From contig CAKPSH010000011.1 of NCBI GenBank assembly GCA_934183325.1, positions 1 through 45,453 on the forward strand: a DNA stretch of 45,453 nucleotides, given 5' to 3'. Of this stretch, positions 1-8,816 are shown in pieces (within the stretch, counting starts at the first letter, position 1; each line of letters starts with the position of its first letter). Origin of the DNA: an uncultured Clostridia bacterium. Lineage in GTDB: Bacteria; Bacillota; Clostridia; TANB77; CAG-508. The translations under genes were made by a program, and so were the position numbers. The notes under the pieces were generated by a model, which was not told the DNA's origin, did not search any database, and saw only the letters and a list, made by a program, of their open reading frames with translations.

Positions 1-156
1 TCCCCATACCGTGCTAACATGGTACTTATGCATGATATAAAATATACCACCAAAGATGCCATTAAAAGCATTATAGAGTATGGTAAAAATAATGGATATA
101 CATTCAAAAAAATAGAAGAAGACACCTATATGATTCGTCATGCCGTAAATAATTAA
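1..156 (+). pseudogene. C-terminal fragment of a polysaccharide deacetylase
   Basis: The first 51 codons read without a stop in frame 1 and end at TAA 154-156. The peptide contains the LMHD block and a GYTFKKI ending, which match the last strand and helix of carbohydrate esterase 4 (NodB-type) deacetylases. The catalytic part would lie left of the window. Codon use is unlike everything downstream: CGT for arginine, and ACC, GCC and TCC are frequent, whereas neighbouring genes use almost only AGA and A/T-ending codons. The fragment may be transferred DNA or a chimeric assembly end. Family assignment is fairly safe. Whether the gene is intact cannot be judged. Confidence 0.6.
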
Positions 157-603
157 ATAAATAGTTAATGAAATATAAATTCTATATAAAGGAATTGGAA
201 AAGAGTTTTCATAAGTAGTATTAAAAATAATTGAAAAGAACTTGACAAATAATAACTCAATTGGTGTACTGATAATTAATGGAATTAATTCAGCAAAAAT
301 ACTTTTTAAAACACTAGTATTAAATACAAAATAAATAATAATTGGATATGTAATCATATTAATATATGAACTAACAGGTTTATCAAATAAAAAGTTAATA
401 ATACATGAAACGATAAATGAAACCAAAACATAAATATGTTTCCTTTTAGGAGGAGATTTAATATCTAGTATTGTAGTAAAAAGTAACATGTTTACAATAA
501 TTTCAATAAAAATAAGAGGAATTCCAAAATCATTAAAAAGTATACCTGTAATTCCTTCATTGGGAGTCATTAATTCATGCCAAATTGCTTGTAATATATT
601 CAA
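157..603 (-). pseudogene. N-terminal membrane part of a sensor histidine kinase (AgrC/GHKL-like), interrupted
   Basis: On the minus strand an open frame starts at TTG 603-601, 10 bases after a GGAGG, and overlaps the end of the LytTR regulator gene. It encodes several hydrophobic stretches (for example IPLIFIEIIVNMLLF and YPIIIYFVF), as in the membrane sensor of AgrC-like quorum kinases. The order regulator-then-kinase with overlap is normal for such pairs. The frame stays open to the window edge, but from about 156 downward it runs antisense to the deacetylase tail, so the kinase sequence probably ends near there. No DHp or ATPase domain is present. It is either a truncated gene or an assembly join. 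Confidence 0.5.
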
Positions 604-1295
604 GCATTTATCACCTCCATAAATTTTGTTTTAAATTTAGGACCAATATAGCATTTAATATTATTACTAAAATAAATAGTATTAGTGCCTGAATCTATGT
701 GACTAATTTTAGATATGTTTGCAATAAAAGACTTATGACATCTGATAAAATTATTAGGTAATAGTGGTTGAAGTTTAGAAAAAGAATTATAGGATTCGTA
801 ATTACCATTTAATGTAACGAAAATTAATTTCATACCATCCTTTTGAATATAAAAAATATCATCTTGTTTTATAAATGTAGTTCCATTAATTTTAATAAAT
901 GATTGAGTTGAATTTTTAACATAATCAATTAATCTAAGCAAGGTTTCTTCTAAATTATCTTGAGATATAGGTTTAACAAGATAATCAAAAGCATTAACTT
1001 TATAGGCCTCCATTATATATTCAAAATGACCGGTTGTAAAAATCAAATGAAGGGATTTATTTATTTTTCTAATTTCTTCAGCAATATTTAAACCATTAGT
1101 TTTATCTTTTAATGTAATATCCAAAAATAATACATCAACAGAATGGCTTTTTAAATAATTTAATAATTCAAAAGTAGAATCTGTTTTTAAAACAACTTGA
1201 GCGTCAACATTGTGCTTGAAGAATAATTTGTTTAACATCCTATCTAATCCGTTAAGGAAAGAAGGATTGTCATCACATAATATAAATTTTAACAT
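600..1295 (-). CDS. LytTR-family response regulator (AgrA/VirR type)
   Basis: This 231-residue protein has an N-terminal receiver domain (about residues 1-125) with the acidic pair near residue 8, the phospho-acceptor aspartate in LFLDIT (residue about 59) and the conserved lysine in the VKPIS motif. A LytTR DNA-binding domain follows (about 135-231), with the typical FIRCHKSFIANI block. Such regulators bind direct repeats upstream of peptide-signalling, bacteriocin or virulence genes. The gene overlaps the start of a membrane sensor kinase remnant just downstream, so the pair was a two-component system. No signal-peptide gene was found nearby, and the target genes are unknown. Confidence 0.88.
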   Translation of the reverse strand: MLKFILCDDNPSFLNGLDRMLNKLFFKHNVDAQVVLKTDSTFELLNYLKSHSVDVLFLDITLKDKTNGLNIAEEIRKINKSLHLIFTTGHFEYIMEAYKVNAFDYLVKPISQDNLEETLLRLIDYVKNSTQSFIKINGTTFIKQDDIFYIQKDGMKLIFVTLNGNYESYNSFSKLQPLLPNNFIRCHKSFIANISKISHIDSGTNTIYFSNNIKCYIGPKFKTKFMEVINA

Positions 1296-1369
1296 ATTCT
1301 AGGCTCCTGTTAACATTAATATATGAGTTGATATAACTAGATGTATTTACATAAATTAGTTACCAGTTA

Positions 1370-1398
1370 ATACTAAACTAAAAATAAAATAATGTCAA
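1370..1398 (-). promoter_or_regulatory. SigA-type promoter for the LytTR regulator
   Basis: On the minus strand TTGACA (1398-1393) is followed after 17 bases by TAGTAT (1375-1370). The promoter lies about 75 bases upstream of the regulator start codon. The leader contains the near-palindrome TTAACTGGTAAC, whose role is unknown. The stretch 1399-1557 is very A-rich and I see no other defined element in it. Confidence 0.6.
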
Positions 1399-1557
1399 GA
1401 ATAAAAAACAAAATAAGGAAAAATTTTACAAAAAACAAACAACGGAGTAAAGAAATACCAAAAAATACATAAAAAAAGTAAAATAAAAACAATAGTTATT
1501 TTTTGGAAAAAATTTCATAAATATTAATGAGAAAATAAGTATTAAGAGGAGAGGTTT

Positions 1558-2367
1558 ATGAAAGAGAAAAAAATTTTAACAACTATAATTGGTATTGCCT
1601 CAATTTTAATTATAGCTCTAATAATTACGACAAATGAAAAGGATATAAAAACTATAGAAACAAATGCTTTAGCCTTAAGTAACAAAAAAATAGGATGGGG
1701 TATAAAAAGAAATGATAACCATGAACAACCTGATTTAGGAAGTATAAATTTAAAGTTAATAAATGAATATAATGGAATAGCTATGGGAAATAAAGAAAAA
1801 AAGTATGTATATTTGACTTTTGATCAGGGGTATGAAGCAGGATACACAGAGAAAATCCTAAATACACTGAAAGAAAATAATGTAAAGGCAACTTTTTTTA
1901 TTACAGGACATTATTTAAATACACAAGGTGATTTAGTAAAAAGAATGATAGAAGAAGGACATATAGTTGGAAATCATACAGTTAATCATTATAGCATGCC
2001 TGATATTAATGATGAAAAAATAAAAGAAGAAGTAATGAAATTACAAACGGCAGTCTATGAAAAAACAGGTTATGAGATGAAATATATAAGACCACCTAAG
2101 GGAGAATATAGTGAAAGAACCTTAGCATTAACTAATCAATTAGGATATACAACAGTAATGTGGAGTTTGGCTTATGATGATTGGGATGAAAAAAAACAGG
2201 GAAGAACAGAATATGGAAAAGCAAAAGTTCTAGACAATATACACCCCGGATGCGTAATATTATTACATTCAACCTCAAAAGATAATGCAGAGATTTTAGA
2301 TGAGGTAATAAAAAGGATAAAAGATATGGGGTATGAATTCAAAAGCTTGGATGATTTTGAAAGGTAA
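1558..2367 (+). CDS. pdaA: PdaA-like polysaccharide deacetylase
   Basis: This 269-residue protein starts with a short basic segment and one hydrophobic helix (residues about 7-25), consistent with a membrane anchor or signal peptide. The NodB domain follows: TFDQGYE replaces the usual TFDDG motif, and HTVNHYSM and RPPKGEYS are the metal-binding and catalytic blocks. The TFDxGYE form is typical of PdaA, which removes N-acetyl from muramic acid during muramic-delta-lactam synthesis in the spore cortex. The start has a good GAGGAG site. It sits directly before yqfC and yqfD, supporting a sporulation role. The substrate assignment is inferred from the family. Confidence 0.82.
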   Translation: MKEKKILTTIIGIASILIIALIITTNEKDIKTIETNALALSNKKIGWGIKRNDNHEQPDLGSINLKLINEYNGIAMGNKEKKYVYLTFDQGYEAGYTEKILNTLKENNVKATFFITGHYLNTQGDLVKRMIEEGHIVGNHTVNHYSMPDINDEKIKEEVMKLQTAVYEKTGYEMKYIRPPKGEYSERTLALTNQLGYTTVMWSLAYDDWDEKKQGRTEYGKAKVLDNIHPGCVILLHSTSKDNAEILDEVIKRIKDMGYEFKSLDDFER

Positions 2368-2378
2368 GATGAGGCTAA

Positions 2379-2684
2379 ATGAAAAATAAAAGAAAAGTTA
2401 AAATGAGCAGAATTAATAGAATTTTAGAGATGCCACCTGAAGTTGTGTCAGATATTCCAAAAATATCAATTGTAGGATTTGATGAGGTAATTATAGAAAA
2501 TTATAAAAATATTATGGAATATGAAAATTTTTATATAAAGGTTAATACACATATTGGAATTATAAATATTAATGGATTAAATTTGTGCCTTATGCAAATG
2601 AATCAAGATGATATGAAAATTACAGGTAAAATTGATAGTATTGATTTTGAAGGATTTGATGATGAAAATATGGAGGAAGACTAA
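2379..2684 (+). CDS. yqfC: Sporulation protein of the YabP/YqfC family
   Basis: This 101-residue protein has the beta-rich YabP/YqfC fold signature: an N-terminal RILEMPPEV segment, then IVGFDEVIIENYKNI and IGIININGLNLCLMQM. YqfC is made in the mother cell under SigE in Bacillus and is conserved in endospore formers. Its exact role is not known. The gene starts 11 bases after the pdaA-like gene, and its stop codon abuts the GTG start of yqfD, so the three are probably co-transcribed. A later ATG at 2403 is possible, but the GAGG before 2379 favours the longer form. Confidence 0.85.
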   Translation: MKNKRKVKMSRINRILEMPPEVVSDIPKISIVGFDEVIIENYKNIMEYENFYIKVNTHIGIININGLNLCLMQMNQDDMKITGKIDSIDFEGFDDENMEED

Positions 2685-3893
2685 GTGTATATAAAAGTTT
2701 TATTAAGTTATTTTCTTGGATATGTGAATATATCTGTAGAGGGGTATTATATAGAAAGATTTATAAATATATGTATTAGCAAAGGAATTTTATTGTGGGG
2801 AATAAAAAGAGAAAAATCAACATATTTAAAGGCAAATATAAGTGTAAGAGACTTCAGAAAAATTAAATCAATAGCCAAGAAAACAAAATGCAAAATAATG
2901 TTAAATAATAAGAAGGGCTTTCCCTTCTTATTAAACAAATATAAGGAAAGAAAAATATTTCTTGTAGCTTTAATAATAATTACATTAATAATAATAATTA
3001 CATCTAGGTTCATATGGAATATTGAAATAAAAGGAAATGAAAATATACAAACTGATGAGATAATGAAACAAATAAATGAGCTAGGACTAAAAACGGGAAA
3101 AATGAAATCAAAGATTGATCCAAATGAAATTATTAGAAAAATGAGATTACAAAGAAATGATATTGCATGGATGAGTATAAATATAAGTGGAACAAATGCA
3201 ATAGTGAAAATTGTCGAAAATACACAAAAACCAGAGATAATTGATAAAAAAGACTTTTGCAATATTGTTTCAGATAAAATAGGAGTAATTACAAAAATAA
3301 ATGCAAAGAACGGAACCGCATTAGTTAAAGAAGGGGATTTAGTAAAAAATGGTACAATTCTTGTAGGTGGGTGGATGGAAGGAAAATATACAGGAAAAAG
3401 ATATGTGCATAGTGATGCAGAAATAGAAGCAAGGGTATGGTATTCAAAAAAGGATAGTGAAGCATATATTCAAGAAGAAAATGTTAAAACAGATAATTTC
3501 GAAAAAAAGTATATTGTCAAAATAAACAATTTTAAAATAAATTTATACAAAAGACTTCCAAAATTCGAAAAATATGATACAATAAATGAGAGTAAAAAGT
3601 TGAAATTATTTTCAAATTTTTACTTGCCAATAGAACTTGAAATTTTTGAATATCAAGAAGTAAATACAATAAAAAGAGAATATACAAATCAAGAATTAAA
3701 AGAAAAAATTATTAGTAAGCTAGAAAATGAATTAAATGATGAAATTGGAAGTAAAAATATTGAAAATATACAAATAAATGAAAAAGACATAGATGGCGGA
3801 TTAGAAATAGAAGTTATCTATGAAGTCATAGAGAAGATAGGAATAAATAAAAAAATAGAAGAGGAACATCAGGAACTTACTAGCAATGAATAA
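2685..3893 (+). CDS. yqfD: Sporulation protein YqfD
   Basis: This 402-residue protein starts at GTG 2685, directly after the yqfC stop, with GGAGG at 2672-2676. It has a soluble N-terminal part, a single transmembrane helix at about residues 84-106 (FLVALIIITLIIIITSRF), a POTRA-like segment (IEIKGNENIQ onward) and a long C-terminal domain. This matches YqfD, also annotated as stage IV sporulation protein in clostridia. It is expected in the mother-cell-derived membrane around the forespore. The yqfC-yqfD pair is a reliable marker of endospore formers. Length is normal for the family. Confidence 0.87.
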   Translation: MYIKVLLSYFLGYVNISVEGYYIERFINICISKGILLWGIKREKSTYLKANISVRDFRKIKSIAKKTKCKIMLNNKKGFPFLLNKYKERKIFLVALIIITLIIIITSRFIWNIEIKGNENIQTDEIMKQINELGLKTGKMKSKIDPNEIIRKMRLQRNDIAWMSINISGTNAIVKIVENTQKPEIIDKKDFCNIVSDKIGVITKINAKNGTALVKEGDLVKNGTILVGGWMEGKYTGKRYVHSDAEIEARVWYSKKDSEAYIQEENVKTDNFEKKYIVKINNFKINLYKRLPKFEKYDTINESKKLKLFSNFYLPIELEIFEYQEVNTIKREYTNQELKEKIISKLENELNDEIGSKNIENIQINEKDIDGGLEIEVIYEVIEKIGINKKIEEEHQELTSNE

Positions 3894-3931
3894 AACATAA
3901 GAAAATTAACCTCTCAGAAAGGAATGATAAA

Positions 3932-5119
3932 ATGGAGGAAAGAAGCTTAAGATTAGCGAAAACAGATGGCGCTTTTTTTACAAAAATTACAAACACAATA
4001 ACTAAAATGTTAATACCAACTAAAATAGGTATAAATGGAATGTTGGTAACAATCAAGAGAAATAATGTAATAAAAGCTTTTAATGAGCTAAAAAGTACAA
4101 ATGAAAAAAAACAAGAAAACAAAGATGTTATAGAAAAAAAATATGAAAATACAGTTGTATTATATTTAGAAGCATTAGATAAATATATAATGGAGTCTGT
4201 ATATAAAAAAGTAAAGAATAGAACAGCTACTCCTTTTGAAGAGGAAGCATTATCAAAATATTACATGGTAGTTAGATTAAAAGATACACAATATTTAGAA
4301 TATAAATATAAAAAACAACAATTTTTAATAGAATTAGATTATGAGAATTTAAAAGGTGCAAATAAAGAAAAAAATTTAGAAAAATTTAAACCATTTTATG
4401 CAGAAAAAATGAATTCTTTATATAAAGGATTATTAAAAAATTATTCTATACAATTAGCAGATAAAATGAATCAAGAAAAAGCTAATCAAGAGCAAACTTA
4501 CAATAACATTTTTCAATGCTTAGAAGAATATATAACTGGTGTTTTACCGATAAAAATAGAAGATGGAACAGAACCTGCATATAAAGAAATTGTTGAAGAA
4601 TATGATAAATTTAATGCTTTTCTTGCTGGAAAACTAGATAAGAGAGATACAATAGAAAAAAGAATGTTATTATTAGGAATCAGTAGAAAATTATTTACAC
4701 ATAGTCTTCCATTGGTAGTGGCAGAACAATGTTATGAAGAACTATTGAGAGAAACAAGAGAAGCTATTATAAATAGTCCAAACAGGAAAAAACAAGAAAT
4801 GGCTTATAGAATGCTAATAACCCTTATAGAAGATTATAATATAAAACTTTTATCAACAAAAATATATTGGGAAAAGCCAAAAGATAGAGAAGAATACAAA
4901 AAATTCTGGGAAGAATATCAGAAAGTAAAAGATGATGATAACCAAAAACAAATATTAATTTTAAAACAAGAATTGAAGAAAAATAACAATGGACAAGCTA
5001 ATAAATTAGTTAAATTTTATAAAAATAAATTAGTAGAATTTGGCGCAATGAGAAAAATAAAAAATTCCTATGCAACAAGTACAAATGTAAAATTAACCAA
5101 GAGTAAAGAAAGGAAATAA
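3932..5119 (+). CDS. Unknown 395-residue helical protein in the phoH/yqfF position
   Basis: I do not recognise this protein. It has a short hydrophobic or amphipathic stretch near residues 20-45 and is otherwise lysine/glutamate-rich and predicted mostly alpha-helical, ending in a basic tail. No Walker, HD or nuclease motif is evident. It lies between yqfD and ybeY, where Bacillus and many clostridia carry phoH and the HD-phosphohydrolase gene yqfF. The start is preceded by AGAAAGGAATG. The 11-base gap to ybeY suggests co-transcription. A role linked to sporulation or RNA metabolism would be guesswork from context alone. Confidence 0.75.
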   Translation: MEERSLRLAKTDGAFFTKITNTITKMLIPTKIGINGMLVTIKRNNVIKAFNELKSTNEKKQENKDVIEKKYENTVVLYLEALDKYIMESVYKKVKNRTATPFEEEALSKYYMVVRLKDTQYLEYKYKKQQFLIELDYENLKGANKEKNLEKFKPFYAEKMNSLYKGLLKNYSIQLADKMNQEKANQEQTYNNIFQCLEEYITGVLPIKIEDGTEPAYKEIVEEYDKFNAFLAGKLDKRDTIEKRMLLLGISRKLFTHSLPLVVAEQCYEELLRETREAIINSPNRKKQEMAYRMLITLIEDYNIKLLSTKIYWEKPKDREEYKKFWEEYQKVKDDDNQKQILILKQELKKNNNGQANKLVKFYKNKLVEFGAMRKIKNSYATSTNVKLTKSKERK

Positions 5120-5129
5120 GAAAAAAATA

Positions 5130-5594
5130 ATGGAACTTGTAGAAATTGATTATGAAAATATTGAATCAAATGATGATTATGAGAAATTATTGAACGAAGT
5201 AGCTAAAACATGTTTTGAAACAGAAAAATTAGATAAGACAGATTTGTATTTAAGTATAACATTATCTGATGAAGAATATATACATAAAATAAATAATGAG
5301 TTTAGACAAGTTGATAGAGCAACAGATGTATTATCATTCCCAATGTTTCAAAAGGACGAAATACCTACAAAAAAAACTGGAATACCAGATGTATTAGGAG
5401 ATATTATAATATGTATTCCAATAGTAAAAAGTCAAGCTAATGAATATGGTCATAGCTTTGAAAGAGAACTAGCTTATATGTTGGTTCATGGATTTTATCA
5501 TCTAATGGGTTATGATCATATGGAAGAAGAAGAAAAAAAGATTATGAGAGAAAAAGAGGAAATTGTATTAGCAAAATTAAATATAATAAGATAG
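5130..5594 (+). CDS. ybeY: Endoribonuclease YbeY (rRNA maturation factor)
   Basis: The 154-residue protein carries the zinc-binding signature HGFYHLMGYDH near residues 122-132, the classical HGxLHLxGYDH motif of YbeY, and the upstream block ATDVLSFPM. YbeY is a metal-dependent endoribonuclease involved in 16S rRNA 3'-end maturation and ribosome quality control. Length is normal. The location upstream of era, with only a DUF3048 gene between, fits the usual ybeY-era linkage. Era also acts on the 3' end of 16S rRNA, so the two probably function together. Confidence 0.95.
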   Translation: MELVEIDYENIESNDDYEKLLNEVAKTCFETEKLDKTDLYLSITLSDEEYIHKINNEFRQVDRATDVLSFPMFQKDEIPTKKTGIPDVLGDIIICIPIVKSQANEYGHSFERELAYMLVHGFYHLMGYDHMEEEEKKIMREKEEIVLAKLNIIR

Positions 5595-5619
5595 GCATTA
5601 CAGTAAAGGAGATGTTTTT

Positions 5620-6672
5620 ATGAAAAATAAAATACTAGTAATTATACTTGCAGTAGTAGTTGTCATGTTAGTAGTGTTAGTTGGATGGAAAATTATGATA
5701 AAAAAAGATAATACGGAAGGAAATATCGCTGTAGAAAATAAAGACAATATAAATCCAGAAGAAAATCAAGAAAACAATAATGAAGAACCACAAATAAAAA
5801 TATGGTCAGGAGATTCAAGAAGTGTTGCAATAATGATTGATAATGTTGGAGATGCTAGACCACAAGCAGGAATAAATGAAGCAGCTATTGTATACGAAGT
5901 AACAGTAGAAGGAAGCTTAACAAGACTCCTTGCAGTATATAAAAATGTAAAAGATAAAACAGCAACAATAGGACCTGTAAGAAGTGCAAGACCAGTGTTT
6001 TTAGATTATGCAATGGAGAATGGAAGCATATTTGTTCATTTTGGTTATAGTAATAGAGCAAAAGAAGATATAGAAAAATTAAAAATAAATAATGTAAATG
6101 GTTTAGTAGCAAGTTCACCTTTTTGGAGAACAAAAGAAAAGAAAGCACCACACAATGTTTTAACAAGCATGGAAAAAATATTAAAATATTCAGAAGATAA
6201 GGGATATAATTTAAAAGAATCAAAAAGAACAGTATTGAATTATGTTCCAGAAGAAGTTGAACTAGAAGATGGAGAGGTAGCTAATAGTATAAATATACCA
6301 TATACAGGAACATACAAAGTATCATATAAATATAATGAAGAAACAAAATTATATGAAAGATATGTAAATAATAGTGTACAAAAAGACTGGGTAACCAATG
6401 ATGTAAGAACGACTAAAAATATAATTGTAACTTATGCAAATAATTATACAACAGATGAAGAACCAGGAGCTGGAAGACAAGAAGTTGAGAACATTGGTGA
6501 CTTAAAAGGATATTATTTAACAGATGGAAAAATAATAAAAATTATATGTTCAAAAGCTTCTAGATCAGCACAAACAATATACAAAAACGAAAACGGAGAA
6601 GAAATAAAGGTAAATGATGGAAATACATATGTACAAATTGTACCTTTAAAAACAGAAGTAACTTATGAATAA
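5620..6672 (+). CDS. DUF3048 (YerB-like) membrane-anchored protein
   Basis: The 350-residue protein starts after AAAGGAGATG and has an N-terminal transmembrane helix (residues about 4-25), then a low-complexity N/E-rich linker (30-60). The DUF3048 domain follows, with VAIMIDNVGDARPQAGINEAAIVYE and GPVRSARPVFLDYA as its hallmark blocks. YerB-type proteins are extracytoplasmic in Firmicutes. Their biochemical role is not established. The gene is inserted between ybeY and era and ends in a good intrinsic terminator, so era is probably transcribed separately or by read-through. Confidence 0.85.
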   Translation: MKNKILVIILAVVVVMLVVLVGWKIMIKKDNTEGNIAVENKDNINPEENQENNNEEPQIKIWSGDSRSVAIMIDNVGDARPQAGINEAAIVYEVTVEGSLTRLLAVYKNVKDKTATIGPVRSARPVFLDYAMENGSIFVHFGYSNRAKEDIEKLKINNVNGLVASSPFWRTKEKKAPHNVLTSMEKILKYSEDKGYNLKESKRTVLNYVPEEVELEDGEVANSINIPYTGTYKVSYKYNEETKLYERYVNNSVQKDWVTNDVRTTKNIIVTYANNYTTDEEPGAGRQEVENIGDLKGYYLTDGKIIKIICSKASRSAQTIYKNENGEEIKVNDGNTYVQIVPLKTEVTYE

Positions 6673-6675
6673 AAC

Positions 6676-6723
6676 AATAGAGACTTTAATTTTCTAAATA
6701 GGGAAAAGAAAAGTCTCTATTTT
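6676..6723 (+). terminator. Intrinsic terminator after the DUF3048 gene
   Basis: A perfect 12-base inverted repeat (6676-6687 with 6710-6721) is followed by a short T run. It separates the DUF3048 gene from era. Confidence 0.75.
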
Positions 6724-6753
6724 AAAAATAATAAAAAAGAAGGGAAAAATAAT

Positions 6754-7665
6754 ATGGAAAATAATTTTAAATCAGGATTTGTATCAATAATAGGAAGAAC
6801 CAATGTAGGAAAATCAACTTTAATAAATTCTTTAGTAGGAGAAAAAATAGCAATTATGACTAATAAACCACAAACTACAAGAACAGCGATAAGAGCAATT
6901 ATAAATAGAGAAAATTCGCAAATTGTTATAATTGATACGCCAGGAATACATAAATCTAAGACAAAATTAGGAAAAACAATGAATGAAACAGCATTTGAAG
7001 CCACAAACGATGTTGATGTCATTTTATTTTTGATAGAAGCAACAAGTAAAGACATTGGACCAGGAGATAGAAAAATACTGGAGAAAATAAAAGAAGAAAA
7101 GAAAAAGACTATATTAATAATAAATAAAATAGATTTAGTAAAGAAAGAAGAATTATTAAATTTGATAAAAATATATTCAGAAGAATATGATTTTTCAGCG
7201 ATTTTACCAATATCAGCATTAAAAAAAGATAACTCAAAACTCATATTGGATGAAATAGAAAAATTATTAAAAGAAGGACCTATGTATTATGATACAGAAG
7301 AATACACAGACCAAACACTGAGACAATTAGCAGAAGAGACTATAAGGGAAAAAGCACTTAAATTATTAGATGATGAAGTACCACATGGATTATATGTTGA
7401 AGTAGATAAAATGAAATTATCAAAGTCAAAAGAAAACAATAAGCCATTTTATAATATTGAGGCAACAATATACTGTTTAAGAGAGTCACATAAGGGTATT
7501 ATAATCGGAAAAGGTGGACAAATGTTAAAAAGAATAGGCACATATGCAAGAGAAGATTTGGAGAAAATGCTAGGAATGAAGGTAAACCTAAAAACTTGGG
7601 TAAAAGTTAGAGAAGAATGGCAAGATAAAGATAATATAGTAAAAAAATTCAAATTTAATCAATAA
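6754..7665 (+). CDS. era: GTPase Era
   Basis: The 303-residue protein has a Ras-like GTPase domain with G1 GRTNVGKS (residues about 12-19), G3 DTPG followed by IHK, and G4 NKID. A C-terminal KH RNA-binding domain carries the IIGKGGQMLKRIG loop. Era binds the 3' end of 16S rRNA and assists 30S assembly. Length and domain order are normal. The one departure is threonine where G1 usually has proline (GRPNVGKS). The start has GAAGGGAAAA upstream. Confidence 0.96.
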   Translation: MENNFKSGFVSIIGRTNVGKSTLINSLVGEKIAIMTNKPQTTRTAIRAIINRENSQIVIIDTPGIHKSKTKLGKTMNETAFEATNDVDVILFLIEATSKDIGPGDRKILEKIKEEKKKTILIINKIDLVKKEELLNLIKIYSEEYDFSAILPISALKKDNSKLILDEIEKLLKEGPMYYDTEEYTDQTLRQLAEETIREKALKLLDDEVPHGLYVEVDKMKLSKSKENNKPFYNIEATIYCLRESHKGIIIGKGGQMLKRIGTYAREDLEKMLGMKVNLKTWVKVREEWQDKDNIVKKFKFNQ

Positions 7666-7699
7666 AATAATATTAATATGCATTTTTTATACGAAAATG

Positions 7700-7728
7700 T
7701 TGACTTATAACGAAAATTATCATAAAAT
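7700..7728 (+). promoter_or_regulatory. Promoter for prs
   Basis: TTGACT (7700-7705) and TAAAAT (7723-7728) are separated by 17 bases, about 50 bases upstream of prs. The 115-base gap after era supports a separate transcription start. Confidence 0.6.
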
Positions 7729-7780
7729 TAAAGATATACTAAAAAAATCTGACTTATAAAGAATTTTTAGGAGGATAGAT

Positions 7781-8734
7781 ATGGAAAATATTAAAATTTT
7801 TGCTTGTAGTAAAGAAGCAGAAGGGTTTACAAAAGAAATCTGTGAAAGCTTAAATTTACCACTTGGAAAAATGGAGACTATGAAATTTAAAAATGACAAT
7901 ACTTTTGTTCAATTAAAAGAAACAGTTAGAGATCAAGATGTATATTTTGTTCAAACAACAACACCACCAGTAAATGAAAGGGTTATGGAGATGCTTATTG
8001 CTATTGATGCAGCTAAGCGTGCATCAGCACGAAGAATAACAGTAGTATTACCATATTATATGTATTCAAGATCAGATAAAAAAGATCAACCAAGAATACC
8101 AATTACAGCAAAACTTATGGCTCAATTAATAGAAGCTGCAGGAGCAGATAGAGTTATGAGCTGTGATTTACACAATTCAGCTATACAAGCATATTTTAAT
8201 ATTAATTGTGATAGATTGTCAGCACAAATATTATTAGAAGAATATTTTAAATCAAAAAATCTACAAGACATGGTTATTGTTGCTACAGATGCTGGAAGTT
8301 CAAAGAAAGCATATAAATATTCAAAATACTTCAATTGTCCAATAGCTTTAATAGATAAAAGAAGAGAAGGAAATGACGATAGAGCTATTGCAACAACAGT
8401 AATAGGAGATGTTAAAGACAAAACTGCTATAATATTTGATGATGAAATAGATACAGCAGGATCAATGATGGAAACCGTTGGAATATTGGAAAAATTTGGT
8501 GCAAAAGAAATTTATGCAGGATGTACACATGGAGTTTTATCAGGACCAGCTATAGAAAGAATTCAACATTCAGCATTAAAGGAATTAGTAATTACAAACA
8601 CAATTCCATTACCACCAGAAAAACAAATACCACAAATTCATGTCTTATCAATAGCTCCATTATTTGCAGAAGCAATTAAGAGATTAAATGAAAGTAAAGC
8701 AATGGGAGATTTATTTGAAAACTTTGAAAATTAG
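7781..8734 (+). CDS. prs: Ribose-phosphate pyrophosphokinase
   Basis: The 317-residue protein forms PRPP from ribose 5-phosphate and ATP, feeding nucleotide, histidine and NAD synthesis. It shows the catalytic flexible-loop and ATP-binding blocks (VVLPYYMYSRSDKKDQPR), the CDLH metal-binding segment, and the PRPP-binding loop IIFDDEIDTAGSM near the C-terminus. Length is that of class I enzymes. The start follows TAGGAGGATAG. In many Firmicutes prs is next to glmU. Here it is a single gene followed by rpsU with its own promoter. Confidence 0.95.
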   Translation: MENIKIFACSKEAEGFTKEICESLNLPLGKMETMKFKNDNTFVQLKETVRDQDVYFVQTTTPPVNERVMEMLIAIDAAKRASARRITVVLPYYMYSRSDKKDQPRIPITAKLMAQLIEAAGADRVMSCDLHNSAIQAYFNINCDRLSAQILLEEYFKSKNLQDMVIVATDAGSSKKAYKYSKYFNCPIALIDKRREGNDDRAIATTVIGDVKDKTAIIFDDEIDTAGSMMETVGILEKFGAKEIYAGCTHGVLSGPAIERIQHSALKELVITNTIPLPPEKQIPQIHVLSIAPLFAEAIKRLNESKAMGDLFENFEN

Positions 8735-8745
8735 GAATAATTTTC

Positions 8746-8775
8746 TTGACAAACAATATAATGATATAGTATAAT
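8746..8775 (+). promoter_or_regulatory. Promoter for rpsU
   Basis: Consensus TTGACA (8746-8751) and TATAAT (8770-8775) with 18-base spacing, about 40 bases before the S21 start codon. Confidence 0.8.
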
Positions 8776-8816
8776 AAACAAGCACGTTGATTAATGCTAG
8801 AGAGGGGGGAGTAATA

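Noticed and set aside
3219..3229. Spo0A-box-like TTGTCGAAAA
   Set aside because: It lies inside the yqfD coding region, single and far from any promoter.
2747..3262. Minus-strand frame of 171 codons opposite yqfD
   Set aside because: It lies wholly antisense to a well-supported family gene and its apparent membrane character comes from AT-rich antisense codons.
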